Numbered from the stretch's first letter, positions 27,208-36,054 are shown. The stretch: DNA of 64,000 nt from Roseomonas haemaphysalidis (GCF_017355405.1 NZ_CP061178.1:377339-441338); one strand, 5' to 3'. The notes: generated from the sequence alone by a model not told the origin. Numbers and translations: made by a program.

Positions 27208-28115
27208 CGCGCGTCCATCTCGTCCCAGAAGTCGAAGAAGTTGAACCAGTTGTCGGGGTAGCGCCGGGCGATCCGCTCCAGCCGCGCGGCGTAGTCGCGG
27301 GCCACCGCCTCCAGCTGCGCCTGCCGTTCCCGCCGGTCCAGCGCGATGCGCTCGGCGAAGGGCACGAAATGCACCTCGTAGCGACGCTTGCCGGTCCACA
27401 CGCCGAAGGCCATCATCACCGGCGCGCCCAGCACGCCGGCCAGGATGTGCGGCCCCAGCGGAAAGGCCGCGTCCTCGCCCAGGAACGGCAGCCGCACCAC
27501 CTTGTCGGTGCCGGGCGTGCGGTCGGCCAGGATGCCCACCAGCCCGCCGCGCCCCAGCGCCTCCGCCGCGCGCAGCATGGCGTCTGGCTGGCCGAGCGGG
27601 ATCACCGTTTCGGTTTGCGGGTTGCGGCCGTGGCGCGCGCCCCATTCGGCAAAGAACTCGGCGGACTTGGTGGCGTTCTGCGTGTGCATCAGCGACACCA
27701 CCTCCACCGGGCAGCCGGTGTCGGCCACCGCGTGCATGGCGTTGAAGCTGCCAATGTGCGCGCCCAGCAGGATGCAGCCGCCGCCGCGCGCGATCCGCTC
27801 GTTCAGCAGGTCCAGCCCTTCGATCCGCAGGTCGTAGCCTGTCCGCTGGCCGTCCAACAGGAACAGCCGGTCGAGGATGGTGGCGGCGAACACCAGGAAC
27901 GGCTGGAACACCTCGCGCGTCGTGGGCGCGCGGCCCCGCGCGCGGCGCTGGAAGCGCCGCATGGCACGGCGCTGCAGCGGCGAGGTCACGAAGAAATAGC
28001 CGGCGATCGGCCACAGCAGCGCGAAGCCGACGCCATAGCCCATGCGGGTGACGATCCAGGCCATCAGCCGCAGCGCCGCCGTGCTGCCGCGTTCTTTCTG
28101 CCGGGTCCAGGTCAA
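27204..28115 (-). CDS. LpxL/HtrB-like acyltransferase of the polyene cluster
   Basis: 303 residues. Start assigned to a TTG that overlaps the upstream stop (TTGA), giving the family-like opening WTRQKERGSTAALRLMAWIVTRMGYG; an ATG at 28160 would extend it. The motif GAHIGSFNAMHAVA (HxxxxD/N-like) and VIPLGQPDAMLRAAEALGRGGLVGILADRTPG resemble lipid A late acyltransferases. In aryl polyene clusters this protein joins the polyene acyl chain to a lipid or sugar anchor. It contains one N-terminal membrane segment. Confidence 0.82.
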   Translation of the reverse strand: MTWTRQKERGSTAALRLMAWIVTRMGYGVGFALLWPIAGYFFVTSPLQRRAMRRFQRRARGRAPTTREVFQPFLVFAATILDRLFLLDGQRTGYDLRIEGLDLLNERIARGGGCILLGAHIGSFNAMHAVADTGCPVEVVSLMHTQNATKSAEFFAEWGARHGRNPQTETVIPLGQPDAMLRAAEALGRGGLVGILADRTPGTDKVVRLPFLGEDAAFPLGPHILAGVLGAPVMMAFGVWTGKRRYEVHFVPFAERIALDRRERQAQLEAVARDYAARLERIARRYPDNWFNFFDFWDEMDAR

Positions 28116-28399
28116 GGGCGGGCTTCGGCCTCGCCGGACAGCGCCAGCACGCCGTCGCACAGGCAGCGAAAGCCGATGCGGCCGGGCGCCGGGCTGCTCA
28201 GCACGATCTCCACCGGCCGCCCCGGCAGCACCGGCGCCAGGAACTTGGCATGGCGCAGCCGCACCACCGCGCCGTGCCCGGCGGCGCCGATGGCCTGGAA
28301 CACCGCGTCCAGCACCGTCACGCCCGGCGCCAGCGGGCGGCCGGGAAAGTGGCCCGCCAGGCAGGGATGGTCCGGCGGCATGGACCAGGGCGCGCTCAT
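28112..28399 (-). CDS. Short hotdog dehydratase (ApeI-like)
   Basis: 95 residues, a short hotdog fold: SMPPDHPCLAGHFPGRPLAPGVTVLDAVFQAIG carries the HFPGRPLAPGV active-site signature of FabA/FabZ-type dehydratases, with the catalytic His at about residue 18. RPVEIVLSSPAPGRIGFRCLCDG completes the sheet. Second dehydratase of the cluster beside the ApeP-like protein. Both ends overlap neighbours by four bases (ATGA with the ligase, TTGA with the acyltransferase). Confidence 0.8.
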   Translation of the reverse strand: MSAPWSMPPDHPCLAGHFPGRPLAPGVTVLDAVFQAIGAAGHGAVVRLRHAKFLAPVLPGRPVEIVLSSPAPGRIGFRCLCDGVLALSGEAEARP

Positions 28400-29730
28400 T
28401 CCACCACCGCCTGGTGCTTCAGCGCGTCCAGCGCGGCGCGGGTCAACTTGCCCATGGCGTTGCGCGGCAGCGCCGCCACCCGCACCACGCGGCGCGGCAG
28501 GAACACCGGGTCCATCTGCCCGCGCAGCGCCGCCAGCACCTCCGCCCCCGTGCGGCCCGGCGCCACGGCATAGACCGCCAGCCGCGCGGCCGGGTTGCTG
28601 TCCAGGTCGTCGGGTGCCACGAACACCCCGTCCTCGACGCCCGGCACCCGCAGCAGGATGCGGTTCAGGCTGCCCAGCGAGGCGCGCTTGCCGCCAAGCT
28701 TCACCATATCCGCCCGCCGCCCCAGCAGGCGGAAGCCACCGTCGGCGCGGAACTCCACGGCATCCGCCAGCGGCACTGGGGCCGGCATGCCGGGCACGTC
28801 CACCAACGTGTCCTCGCCCGCCGGGCGCAGCCGGACGCCGTCGTAGGGCGCCCAGAACTCGCCCGCCGTGGTCCGCCGGCTGGCGATGGAGCCGACTTCC
28901 GTCGCGCCGTAGATTTCGCGCACCGCCGTGTCCCAGCCCTGCTCGCAGCTGGCGGCCAGCTCCGGCGCCAGCGGCGCGGTGGCCGACACCACGCCCGCCA
29001 GCTCCGGCAGCGCCTCTCCCGAGCCAAGGAGCGCGCGCATCTGCAGCGGCGTGGTCACCAGCAGGCGCGGCGCGGGGGCGGCGCGCAGCGCTTCCGCCAC
29101 CTCCACCGGGTAGAACCAGGGGCCGGACTGGCTGGCGGTGGCCGCGTGCAGCGGCAGCGCCAGCGTCAGCTCGAAGCCATACATGTGCTGCGGCGGCACG
29201 GTGGCCACCACCGTGGTCACCGCCGGGCCCCGCAGGCCGAAGCGGGCCGCCGCCGCCCGCGTCGCCCCGACCAGCGCTCCCCAGGGCTTGGGATGCGCCG
29301 CCGGCTCGCCCGTGCTGCCGGAGGTGAAGCCGATGATGGCGGTGCGTTCCAGCGGGATCTCCGGCACCGGTCCGCCGTCGCCCCGGCCGGCGGCGGCGAC
29401 GATCAGCGCACCCTCGGGCGGGGTCCAGCCCGGTTCCGCGTGGTCGGCCATCACGTACAGCGCGGGATAGCCGGCGGCGATCTCGCGCTGCCGCCGCTCG
29501 CTGCGGTCGGCCGACAACAGCATCACCTGCCCGCGCGACAGCGCCGCCGCCAGCCCGAGCAGCGCGTGGTAACGGTCGGCGCACAGGTTCAGCACGTATT
29601 CGCTGTCCGGCAGCACGGCGGCCAGCGCCGCCACGTCGGCCAGAAAGCGCCCGACCGTGATGGCCTCCGCGCCGCGGCGGAAGATCACCTCGCCGGGGGC
29701 GCGGTCGGTCAGCGGGGCGGTGTCAGGCAT
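28396..29730 (-). CDS. Acyl/aryl ligase of the AMP-forming family (ApeH-like)
   Basis: 444 residues, shorter than standard acyl-CoA synthetases, with AMP-binding motif IIGFTSGSTGEPAAHPKPW, a YGATEVGSI motif and the C-terminal GRRADMVKLGGKRASLGSLNRIL hinge. VFLPRRVVRVAALPRNAMGKLTRAALD ends with the catalytic Lys region. It would adenylate a starter acid (4-hydroxy- or 3-substituted benzoic/cinnamic acid in known systems) and load it on the ACP. The start overlaps the upstream membrane-protein stop by eight bases. Confidence 0.87.
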   Translation of the reverse strand: MPDTAPLTDRAPGEVIFRRGAEAITVGRFLADVAALAAVLPDSEYVLNLCADRYHALLGLAAALSRGQVMLLSADRSERRQREIAAGYPALYVMADHAEPGWTPPEGALIVAAAGRGDGGPVPEIPLERTAIIGFTSGSTGEPAAHPKPWGALVGATRAAAARFGLRGPAVTTVVATVPPQHMYGFELTLALPLHAATASQSGPWFYPVEVAEALRAAPAPRLLVTTPLQMRALLGSGEALPELAGVVSATAPLAPELAASCEQGWDTAVREIYGATEVGSIASRRTTAGEFWAPYDGVRLRPAGEDTLVDVPGMPAPVPLADAVEFRADGGFRLLGRRADMVKLGGKRASLGSLNRILLRVPGVEDGVFVAPDDLDSNPAARLAVYAVAPGRTGAEVLAALRGQMDPVFLPRRVVRVAALPRNAMGKLTRAALDALKHQAVVE

Positions 29731-30355
29731 GGTGGCGGGCCGTGTGGGCGGCGACCACGGCGCGCAGCGTGCGGGCCGGCGTGGCCCCGCCCAGGCGCGG
29801 GAAGCGCCGGCTGCGCACCGCATGCTCGCCCAGAAACACCCCCAGCATCAGCGCGAAGGTCGCGGCCATCACCGGCACTGGCGGCAGTCCGAGCCCGGCC
29901 AGCAGCACCGCATGCAGCGGTGCCAGCGCCAGAAACAGCAGCGCCCAGAGCCGCGTCAGGCCGCGGGTATAGCCGGCGCTTTCGGCGGGGTCGGACGCGG
30001 GGTCGAAGCGGTCGTAGCGGGCGATCAGCGGCTCCCGCCCCGGGCGCAGCGTGGCGCCGAAATGCGCGGCCATGGCGAGGTCGGCCAACACAGGCAGCAG
30101 CAGCGCCAGGCGGCTGGCCGCACCGGGCCAGTGCCAGCAGGCGGCGAACACCAGGACCAGCGCCAGCGCCAGGCCGCAACGCGCGCGCAGCGCCAGCCGC
30201 TGCCCCAGCGCGAAGGCCAGCGCCGCCAGCCCCAGCAGCGCCGCCAGCCCCGGCCGCCCGGCGGCGCGGCAGGCCAGGGCGCCACCCGCGAAGGGCAGCG
30301 CCGGCGCCAGGCGCAGCCACAGCAGCCGACGCAGCCCGGCGCCGCCCGAGGTCAC
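29723..30355 (-). CDS. Membrane protein of aryl polyene clusters (COG4648-like)
   Basis: 210 residues beginning with GTG, overlapping the ACP stop. There are about six hydrophobic segments, a conserved-looking AAHFGATLRPGREPLIARYDRFDPASDPAESAGYTRGLTRLWALLF stretch, and a basic end VRSRRFPRLGG. Proteins of this type lie between the ACP and AMP ligase in aryl polyene clusters; function is unknown, perhaps anchoring the synthase at the membrane. Confidence 0.75.
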   Translation of the reverse strand: MTSGGAGLRRLLWLRLAPALPFAGGALACRAAGRPGLAALLGLAALAFALGQRLALRARCGLALALVLVFAACWHWPGAASRLALLLPVLADLAMAAHFGATLRPGREPLIARYDRFDPASDPAESAGYTRGLTRLWALLFLALAPLHAVLLAGLGLPPVPVMAATFALMLGVFLGEHAVRSRRFPRLGGATPARTLRAVVAAHTARHHA

Positions 30356-30618
30356 TTGACGCGGTTCTTCTCGATATGCGCGGCCAGGCTGCGCAGAGAA
30401 GCGAAGATCTGCCCGTTGTGCTCGTCATCCGAGCGGAGCTGAAAGCCGTAGCGGCGCGACACCGCCAGGGCGATCTCCAGCGCGTCGATGGAATCCAGGC
30501 CCAGCCCTTCGCCGAACAGCGGTGCCTCCGGGTCGATCTCTCCGGCCAAAACCTCCAGGTGAAGCGCCTCCACGATCAGGGCGGCGACTTCGGGCTCGAT
30601 GCCCAGTGCAGTGCTCAA
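30352..30618 (-). CDS. Acyl carrier protein of the polyene cluster
   Basis: 88 residues with the phosphopantetheine attachment motif GLGLDSIDALEIAL (Ser43), acidic helices and an HIEKNRVK end. It starts at a TTG with GGGGGAG about 7 bases upstream, and that TTG overlaps the stop of the antiporter gene (TTGA). It would carry the growing polyene as thioester. Characterised aryl polyene systems use two ACPs; only one is seen here. Confidence 0.9.
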   Translation of the reverse strand: MSTALGIEPEVAALIVEALHLEVLAGEIDPEAPLFGEGLGLDSIDALEIALAVSRRYGFQLRSDDEHNGQIFASLRSLAAHIEKNRVK

Positions 30619-31913
30619 CGTCTTTCTCCCCCGGCCGTCCCAGCCTGACCGTCACCGTCAGCATAGACGCTCCCGCCGCGTGCCACCAATCCCGCATGCG
30701 GCAAGCTGCGCCAGGGCCGCAGCGCGAGCCGCAGCAGGGGCGCGGTGGCCAGGGTGCAGACCACCGCCATGGCGACCAGCGCCGAGAACACCGGCGCGCC
30801 GATCAGCCCCGCGTCCAGCAACACCGCCAGCACCACCACCTCCATCAGCCCCTTGGTCTGCATCAGCGCGCCGAGCGCCAGGGCCTCGGGCCAGGGCTCG
30901 CCGGCGGCGCGGGCGGGCAGCGCCGTGCCGGCCACCTTGCCCAGCACGGTGGCCAGCGTCACCAGCGCCAGCATGCCGAGAAAGGCGCCCGAGCCGGGAT
31001 CGATGGTCGCGCGCAGCCCGGTGGACACAAAGAAGAACGGCAGCAGCACGGCGGCCGTCAGCGGCTCGATCCGCGCCAGCAGTGCCACGCGCCAGGCCGC
31101 CGGCATGGCCACGCCCGCCCCGAAGGCACCGATGATCAGCCCGAGGTCGATCGCCTCGGCCAAGGCGGCCGAGGCGAAGGCGGTGCCCAGCGCCGCCACC
31201 AGCACGGTGTCGGGCCCCACGGAACGGGCGGCCAGCCGCGCCAGCAGCGGCCGCGCCACCAGCGCCATGGCGGCGATCCAGGCCAGTGATAGCGCGGCCA
31301 CCAGCAGCGAATGCGCCGCACTGCCGCGCGCCAGCGCCAGCAGCGCGGCGATGGCGAGCCACAGCGCCATGTCGTTCAACGCGGCCAGCGCCAGGGCCGT
31401 CTGCCCCAGGCGGCCCTGGATCATGTTCAGCTCGCGCAGGATGGCCGCCAGCACCGGCAGTGCCGTGACGGCCACGCAGATGGCCACCGAGATGGCGAAG
31501 CCCACCCGGTCGCCGCGTGCCCCCATCGCTTCCGGCCAGGCAGCGGCGATCCAGAAGCCGGCACCGAGGCCGAGCAGCAGCGGCAGGCCCATGCTGCCCG
31601 CCGCCATGGGGCCGAGCCGCCGGGCGCTGTCGCGCAGCCCCGCGGTGTCGAGGTGCAGGCCGGAACAGAACACGTAGAGCGCCACGCCGATGCCCGACAG
31701 GCCGTTCAGCGCGCTGAGCACCCAGGGTGAGAACACAGCGGCCGAGGCTTCCGGCGCCAGCCGCCCGAACAGCGTGGGACCCAGCAGCAGGCCCGCCACG
31801 ATCTGCACCACCGCGAGCGGCGCCACGCGGCGGATGGCCGGCACGCGCCACAGGAGCCAGGGCCCGACCACCAGCAGCAAGGTGACCAGCAGCAGCGCGG
31901 TCTTTGGCGTCAT
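30615..31913 (-). CDS. Cation/proton antiporter (CPA2 type) within the polyene operon
   Basis: 432 residues with about twelve helices. VQIVAGLLLGPTLFGRLAPEA, LSGIGVALYVFCSGLHLD, AICVAVTALPVLAAILRELNM and LGLIIGAFGAGVAMPAAW are KefB/CPA2 hallmarks; no C-terminal regulatory domain is present. The start is assigned to ATG 31913; a TTG at 31925 is the alternative. Its stop overlaps the ACP start (TTGA), so it is translationally coupled to the biosynthetic genes, which is unusual for aryl polyene clusters. Transport role inferred from family. Confidence 0.85.
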   Translation of the reverse strand: MTPKTALLLVTLLLVVGPWLLWRVPAIRRVAPLAVVQIVAGLLLGPTLFGRLAPEASAAVFSPWVLSALNGLSGIGVALYVFCSGLHLDTAGLRDSARRLGPMAAGSMGLPLLLGLGAGFWIAAAWPEAMGARGDRVGFAISVAICVAVTALPVLAAILRELNMIQGRLGQTALALAALNDMALWLAIAALLALARGSAAHSLLVAALSLAWIAAMALVARPLLARLAARSVGPDTVLVAALGTAFASAALAEAIDLGLIIGAFGAGVAMPAAWRVALLARIEPLTAAVLLPFFFVSTGLRATIDPGSGAFLGMLALVTLATVLGKVAGTALPARAAGEPWPEALALGALMQTKGLMEVVVLAVLLDAGLIGAPVFSALVAMAVVCTLATAPLLRLALRPWRSLPHAGLVARGGSVYADGDGQAGTAGGERR

Positions 31914-31917
31914 CGGC

Positions 31918-32769
31918 TCAATCAAACGGGCTGGAGGTGGAGGCGACCGTGGCCTCGGACCGATACAGCGACCAGGAAAAGCCCAGCGCCACGCTGGTGT
32001 TCCAGTTGCGCCTGAACAGCGGGCTGCTGTCGTTGGTGGCGCCGTGGAAGCTTTCCAGCCGCCCGCCGGCGACCAGTGCCACCCGCTCCGTCAAGGGCAG
32101 GCGGTAGGAGAACTGCAGCCGCGTGCCGAGGTAGCCGCCCTCGGCGTCATAGGCGGGGCGCCCGGGGCGGACGTAGCGGGGCTCCACCTCGTAGAAGTAA
32201 TCCATCAGCCGCCCCGTGGCGAAGACCGGGCCCAGCCCGACGCGCAGCCGCGCCCCGGGCCGCCCCACCCCCAGGCGCTCCAGGGCAAGCTCCGGCGAGG
32301 CGGTGAAGCCACGGAAATGCACCGACGTCAGGTCGGACGAGAAGACCGCCCGCACCGGCAGTTCCAGGTTCAGCCGTTGCGGGGCCGTGTCGTCCCGCCA
32401 CAGCGTCAGTCGCAGCGAGGGCCCGACCCCGCCCTGCCAGTCCAGGTCCGGCATGCCGCGCCGCGCGTCGTTGTCTTCCGAGCGTGACGGAAAGGCACCG
32501 GAAAAGCTGAGGTCCAGCCCCAGCGCCTCGCCGTCGTAGAAGCGGCTGCGCACGCCCCGGTCGTCGCTGCGCAGGATCTCGCCCCGATAGATCAGGAACG
32601 GCACCGCGATGCCCTGGACATGGTTCTGCCCGGCGGCGGGGTAATCCGGCAGCCAGCCGCCGCCGCCGCCAATGCCGGCTTCCAGCTTCGGCTGGCGCGC
32701 CTCCGGCTGCTGCGCCAGCGCCGGGGCCGGGGCGAGCGCGGCCAGCAGCATGATGATCCGGACCCTCAT
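31918..32769 (-). CDS. MipA/OmpV family outer-membrane protein
   Basis: 283 residues: signal peptide MLLAALAPAPALAQ, then a beta-barrel pattern with GGGGGWLPDYPAAGQNHVQGIAVPFLIYRGEILRSDDRGVRSRFYDGEALGLDLSFSGAFPSRSEDNDARRGMPDLDW, the standard MipA/OmpV opening, and a C-terminal aromatic strand (NWNTSVALGFSWSLYRSEA). The family functions as outer-membrane scaffold or porin. Overlaps the upstream methyltransferase (ATGA), so it belongs to the same operon; in this setting it could anchor or export the pigment. Confidence 0.88.
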   Translation of the reverse strand: MRVRIIMLLAALAPAPALAQQPEARQPKLEAGIGGGGGWLPDYPAAGQNHVQGIAVPFLIYRGEILRSDDRGVRSRFYDGEALGLDLSFSGAFPSRSEDNDARRGMPDLDWQGGVGPSLRLTLWRDDTAPQRLNLELPVRAVFSSDLTSVHFRGFTASPELALERLGVGRPGARLRVGLGPVFATGRLMDYFYEVEPRYVRPGRPAYDAEGGYLGTRLQFSYRLPLTERVALVAGGRLESFHGATNDSSPLFRRNWNTSVALGFSWSLYRSEATVASTSSPFD

Positions 32770-33443
32770 GCGGCGCGCCTTTCAGCTAGAACAAGGACGT
32801 TGGGCAGCGGCGTGCCGCCCCAGCACGGCGTGGCGGTAACCAGGAACCCCTGCCCTTCCAGCAGCGCGCGCAGCGCCGGCAAGGGCATGGGGCGGATTGC
32901 CGCCCGCCGCGCGTCGCCGCGCAGGGCGCGGTTCAGCCATTCCATGACGTGGCCGACGGTGCTGCGCCAGCCGGCGTCGGGGTCGAAGGCGCGGATCACC
33001 AGCCGCCGGCGGGCGGCGTCGCCGGCCCGGCGCAGCAGGTCGCGCTGCTCGGCTTCCGGCAGCTGGTACAGCACGTCCACCAGCAAGGCGGTGTCGCATG
33101 ACGGCAGCCGCCCCTGCGCCAGATCGGCCACCGCGAAGCGTGCGGGCAGGCCGGCGGCGGCGGCCTCGGCTTCGCGCAGCTTGGGGCCATCGCGGTCCAG
33201 CGCCAGCACGGAGCGCGCGCCGCCGGCCAGCAGCAGCGCCAAGCCGAGCTGCCCGCGCCCGCAGCCCAGATCCGCCACCATGCCAAAGCCGCCCGGCCGC
33301 GCCGCCAGCGCCAGGATGGCGGCGTTGGCCGGGTCGCGCCTCAGCTTGGAGGCGACATACCAGCGGGTGTGGCGCGATGCGCCGGTGTAGCGCGCCGTCA
33401 CGGCGCGAATCAGGCCCGAAAGATCGCTGCGCGGCGGCTGCAT
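32766..33443 (-). CDS. SAM-dependent class I methyltransferase
   Basis: 225 residues. Motif I FGMVADLGCGRGQLGLALLLAG (about 52-73), VLALDRDGPKLREAEAAA, ARFAVADLAQGRLPSCDTALLVDVLYQLPEAEQRDLLRRAG and LVIRAFDPDAGWR give the Rossmann methyltransferase core. Substrate unknown; in the polyene operon it may O-methylate the aryl head. Overlaps mipA (ATGA) and lies 9 bp after the deacetylase gene. Confidence 0.83.
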   Translation of the reverse strand: MQPPRSDLSGLIRAVTARYTGASRHTRWYVASKLRRDPANAAILALAARPGGFGMVADLGCGRGQLGLALLLAGGARSVLALDRDGPKLREAEAAAAGLPARFAVADLAQGRLPSCDTALLVDVLYQLPEAEQRDLLRRAGDAARRRLVIRAFDPDAGWRSTVGHVMEWLNRALRGDARRAAIRPMPLPALRALLEGQGFLVTATPCWGGTPLPNVLVLAERRAA

Positions 33444-33452
33444 GGCCTGCTG

Positions 33453-34277
33453 TTAAGCTTTCGGACGCGCCCCGGCAAGCCGCTCCGGCGGCGGCAGCGG
33501 CACGGCGCGCAGCCCCGCCGCGCGCAGCTGGCACAGCAGCGCCGGCAGCACCGCCCGCAGCGGCGCCGTGCCATCCGGCGCCGGGCGCCAGGTGCCGTCG
33601 TGCAGCAGCAGCACGTCGCCCGCCGCGGTGCCGCGCAGCCGGTGCAGGATGCGCGCCGGGTCGGCCAGCGCGCCATCGGCGCCACGCCGCGTCCAGGAAG
33701 CATGGTGCAGCCCCAGCCCGGCCAGCACCGGGTCCAGCAGCGGGCTGCGCAGCCCCACCGGCGGGCGGAACCAGCGCGGGGCGGCCCCGGCCTGTTCCAG
33801 GCTGCGCTGGGCCAGCAGCACCTGCCGCCGCTGCCCGGCCATGCCCAGCGCGGCGAAATGCAGGGGGTGGTCCTGCGTGTGGTTTTCCACCGTGTGGCCG
33901 CCGTCCAGGATGGCACGTACCAGCGCCGGGTGCCGCGCCGCGCGGTGGCCGATCAGAAAGAACGAGGCCCGCGCCCCCGCCTCGGCCAGCCGCGCCAGCA
34001 CCCAGGGGGTCATCGCCGGGTCGGGGCCATCGTCAAAGGTCAGCGCCACCTCGCCCCGCGCCGCCTGGGCGGGCGGCAGGCGCCGCAGGTTGGGGCCGAG
34101 CAGGGCGGAGCGCGGCAGCATGCCGGCCGCGCTCAGCACCGCGTGGTTCAGCGCCAGCAGCCCGAGCATCCAGGGCCAGGTGGCGGGCGCCAGCAGCGCC
34201 GCCACGCCGGCGCCCGCGTGCAGGCCGGCGGAAAAGCGGATCGCCGGGGCGGGCGACCAGCGCCGCGCGTCGGGCAC
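33453..34277 (-). CDS. Polysaccharide deacetylase (NodB) family protein
   Basis: 274 residues. A membrane or hydrophobic N-terminus (LLGLLALNHAVLSAAGM) precedes the NodB domain: LTFDDGPDPAM (motif 1, catalytic Asp and metal Asp), GHTVENHTQDHPLHF (motif 2, the two metal His), WFRPPVGLRSP (motif 3) and GDVLLLHDG (motif 5). It would remove N- or O-acetyl groups from a glycan or lipid-linked sugar. Start set at GTG 34277; CTG 34286 is possible. Likely modifies the sugar anchor of the polyene lipid, by context. Confidence 0.83.
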   Translation of the reverse strand: MPDARRWSPAPAIRFSAGLHAGAGVAALLAPATWPWMLGLLALNHAVLSAAGMLPRSALLGPNLRRLPPAQAARGEVALTFDDGPDPAMTPWVLARLAEAGARASFFLIGHRAARHPALVRAILDGGHTVENHTQDHPLHFAALGMAGQRRQVLLAQRSLEQAGAAPRWFRPPVGLRSPLLDPVLAGLGLHHASWTRRGADGALADPARILHRLRGTAAGDVLLLHDGTWRPAPDGTAPLRAVLPALLCQLRAAGLRAVPLPPPERLAGARPKA

Positions 34278-34282
34278 GCCGG

Positions 34283-35029
34283 TCAGCGCGTCGCGGCGTA
34301 GGCGCGGAAGATGCCGACCGAGGTTTCGCAGCCCACGTCGCGGAAGCCGGCCTGCCCCAGGTGGCGCAGAATGGTGTCCGCCGGCACGCAGGCCTCGATG
34401 GTGTCCCAGTAGTACTGCATCAGCGTGCCGGCACGCGGCGCCGTCAGCCGGCACAGCGCCGGCACCACGCGGCCGAGGTAGAATCGGGCGAAGCGCAGCG
34501 CCCGCGCGCTGTCCGGCCGGCCGATCTCCAGCAGCAGCACCCGCCCGCCCGGCCGCAGCACGCGGCGGTATTCCGCGAAGGCCACCGACAGGTCGGCCAC
34601 GTGGCGCAGCGCGTAGCCCATGGTCAGCATGTCCACGCTGCCGTTTGGCAAGGGAATGGCCTCCGCCCGGCCCTGCAACAGCGGCGCGCCGGTCGCGCGC
34701 GCTTCGGCCAGCATGCCGGCGCTGGGGTCCAGCCCCATCACGGTGCCGCCGGGGCCCACGATGCGCAGCGCTTCGCGCGTCACCAGCCCGGTGCCGCAGG
34801 CCACGTCCAGCACGGTCATGCCGGGCCGCAGCCCGGCGCGGGCCAGGGCCTGGCGGCGGTACCAGGCGCCGGTGCCCAGCGAGAAGACGCTGTTGATGCG
34901 GTCGTATTGCGGCGCGGTGTCGTCGAACAGCCGCCGCACGAAGCCCGCGCGCTCCGCGCTGCCGGCATAATAGCCGGACAGGTCGGGGTGCGGTGCGGCG
35001 GGGGCGTCCTGCGGCAGGCGTGCGGTCAC
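34283..35029 (-). CDS. UbiE-like SAM-dependent methyltransferase
   Basis: 248 residues beginning at GTG 35029 with a GAGGGAG ribosome site; a further upstream ATG would add 32 residues. FVRRLFDDTAPQYDRINSVFSLGTGAWYRRQAL is the UbiE/COQ5 opening, then VLDVACGTGLVTREAL (motif I), GLDPSAGMLAEARA, GSVDMLTMGYALRHVADLSVAFAEYRRVLRPGGRVLLLEI (motifs II and III). The first gene of the minus-strand polyene operon, so a C- or O-methylation of the aryl head is more likely than ubiquinone synthesis. Confidence 0.85.
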   Translation of the reverse strand: MTARLPQDAPAAPHPDLSGYYAGSAERAGFVRRLFDDTAPQYDRINSVFSLGTGAWYRRQALARAGLRPGMTVLDVACGTGLVTREALRIVGPGGTVMGLDPSAGMLAEARATGAPLLQGRAEAIPLPNGSVDMLTMGYALRHVADLSVAFAEYRRVLRPGGRVLLLEIGRPDSARALRFARFYLGRVVPALCRLTAPRAGTLMQYYWDTIEACVPADTILRHLGQAGFRDVGCETSVGIFRAYAATR

Positions 35030-35172
35030 GGCGGCGTCTCCCTCGCGCGACGGTTGTGGCAGTGGCAGCGATAGACCGCCCGGGGCGGACTCGGCTAGGC
35101 CGGGCTGGCCGCTTCTTTCGCCCATGCTCCTGCTGTAAGCTGCCCGCCAGGGAGAGATGCCTGCCAGCCGAC

Positions 35173-36009
35173 ATGCCGACCCACCCCCATGCGCCGAGGC
35201 CGGGCGACATGCCCCGGCCCCGCGACCAGACCTGGCCCGGCACGCCCTGGCCCCGGGGGCTCCGGGCGCGGCTGCGCCATGCCGGGCGGGGCGCGCTGTT
35301 CTACGTGCTCTTGCTGGGCTTCGCGCTGCTGTGCCTGGGCTGGAGCCTGCCGGCCGCGCTGCTGGCCCGGCTGCTGCCGGCGGCGGCCGGCGCCCCGCTG
35401 GGGCAGCGCGCCATCGGCCGGGGGTTCCGCCTTTACCTGTCCACCCTGCGCGCGACAGGCATGCTCCGCTGCGACCTGTCGGCGCTGCAAGGGCTGCGCG
35501 ACGAGCCGGGACTGGTGATCGCGCCCAACCACCCCTCGCTGCTGGACGCGGTGCTGCTGACCTCCTGCCTGCCGCGGGCGGTGTGCATCGCTAAGTCCGC
35601 TATCTGGGACAATCCGCTGCTGGGCGGCGGCATGCGGCTGGCCGCCTATGTGCGCAACGACGCGCCACTGCCGATGATCCGCGACGCCGCGGCCGCCTTG
35701 CGCGCCGGCCGGCAGGTGGTGATCTTTCCGGAAGGCACCCGCACGCCGCGCGGCAGCACGCTCGGCCCGGTCAGCCGCTCCTTCGCGCTGATGGCGCGGC
35801 AGGCCGGGGCGCCGGTGCAGACCGTGATCATCGAGACCGATTCGCCCTACCTCCGCAAGGGCTGGTCGCCGTTCCGCCGGCCGCCGCTGCCGCTGCGCTT
35901 CACGGTGCGGCTGGGGCAGCGGTTTTCCCCCGGCGCAGGCGGCGACGCGCGGCAGCTGAGCGAGGCCGTGGAGCAGCACCTGCGGCAGAGCCTCGGCGGA
36001 CCCAGCTAG
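35173..36009 (+). CDS. 1-acyl-sn-glycerol-3-phosphate acyltransferase-like protein
   Basis: 278 residues. One N-terminal membrane segment (ALFYVLLLGFALLCLGWSL), then the PlsC motifs: NHPSLLDAVLL (HxxxxD, motif I), SAIWDNPLLGGGMRLAAYV, FPEGTRTPRG (motif III) and a basic FRRPPLPLRFTVRLG. The family transfers acyl chains to lysophospholipid or related acceptors. Divergent from the polyene operon and directly before a glycosyltransferase; it may complete the lipid anchor. Start ATG 35173; a second ATG at 35209 is possible. Confidence 0.86.
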   Translation: MPTHPHAPRPGDMPRPRDQTWPGTPWPRGLRARLRHAGRGALFYVLLLGFALLCLGWSLPAALLARLLPAAAGAPLGQRAIGRGFRLYLSTLRATGMLRCDLSALQGLRDEPGLVIAPNHPSLLDAVLLTSCLPRAVCIAKSAIWDNPLLGGGMRLAAYVRNDAPLPMIRDAAAALRAGRQVVIFPEGTRTPRGSTLGPVSRSFALMARQAGAPVQTVIIETDSPYLRKGWSPFRRPPLPLRFTVRLGQRFSPGAGGDARQLSEAVEQHLRQSLGGPS

Positions 36010-36054
36010 GCCGTGGCATTTCGCCAAGCCCGAATCCCCCCTAGAACCCGTCCG

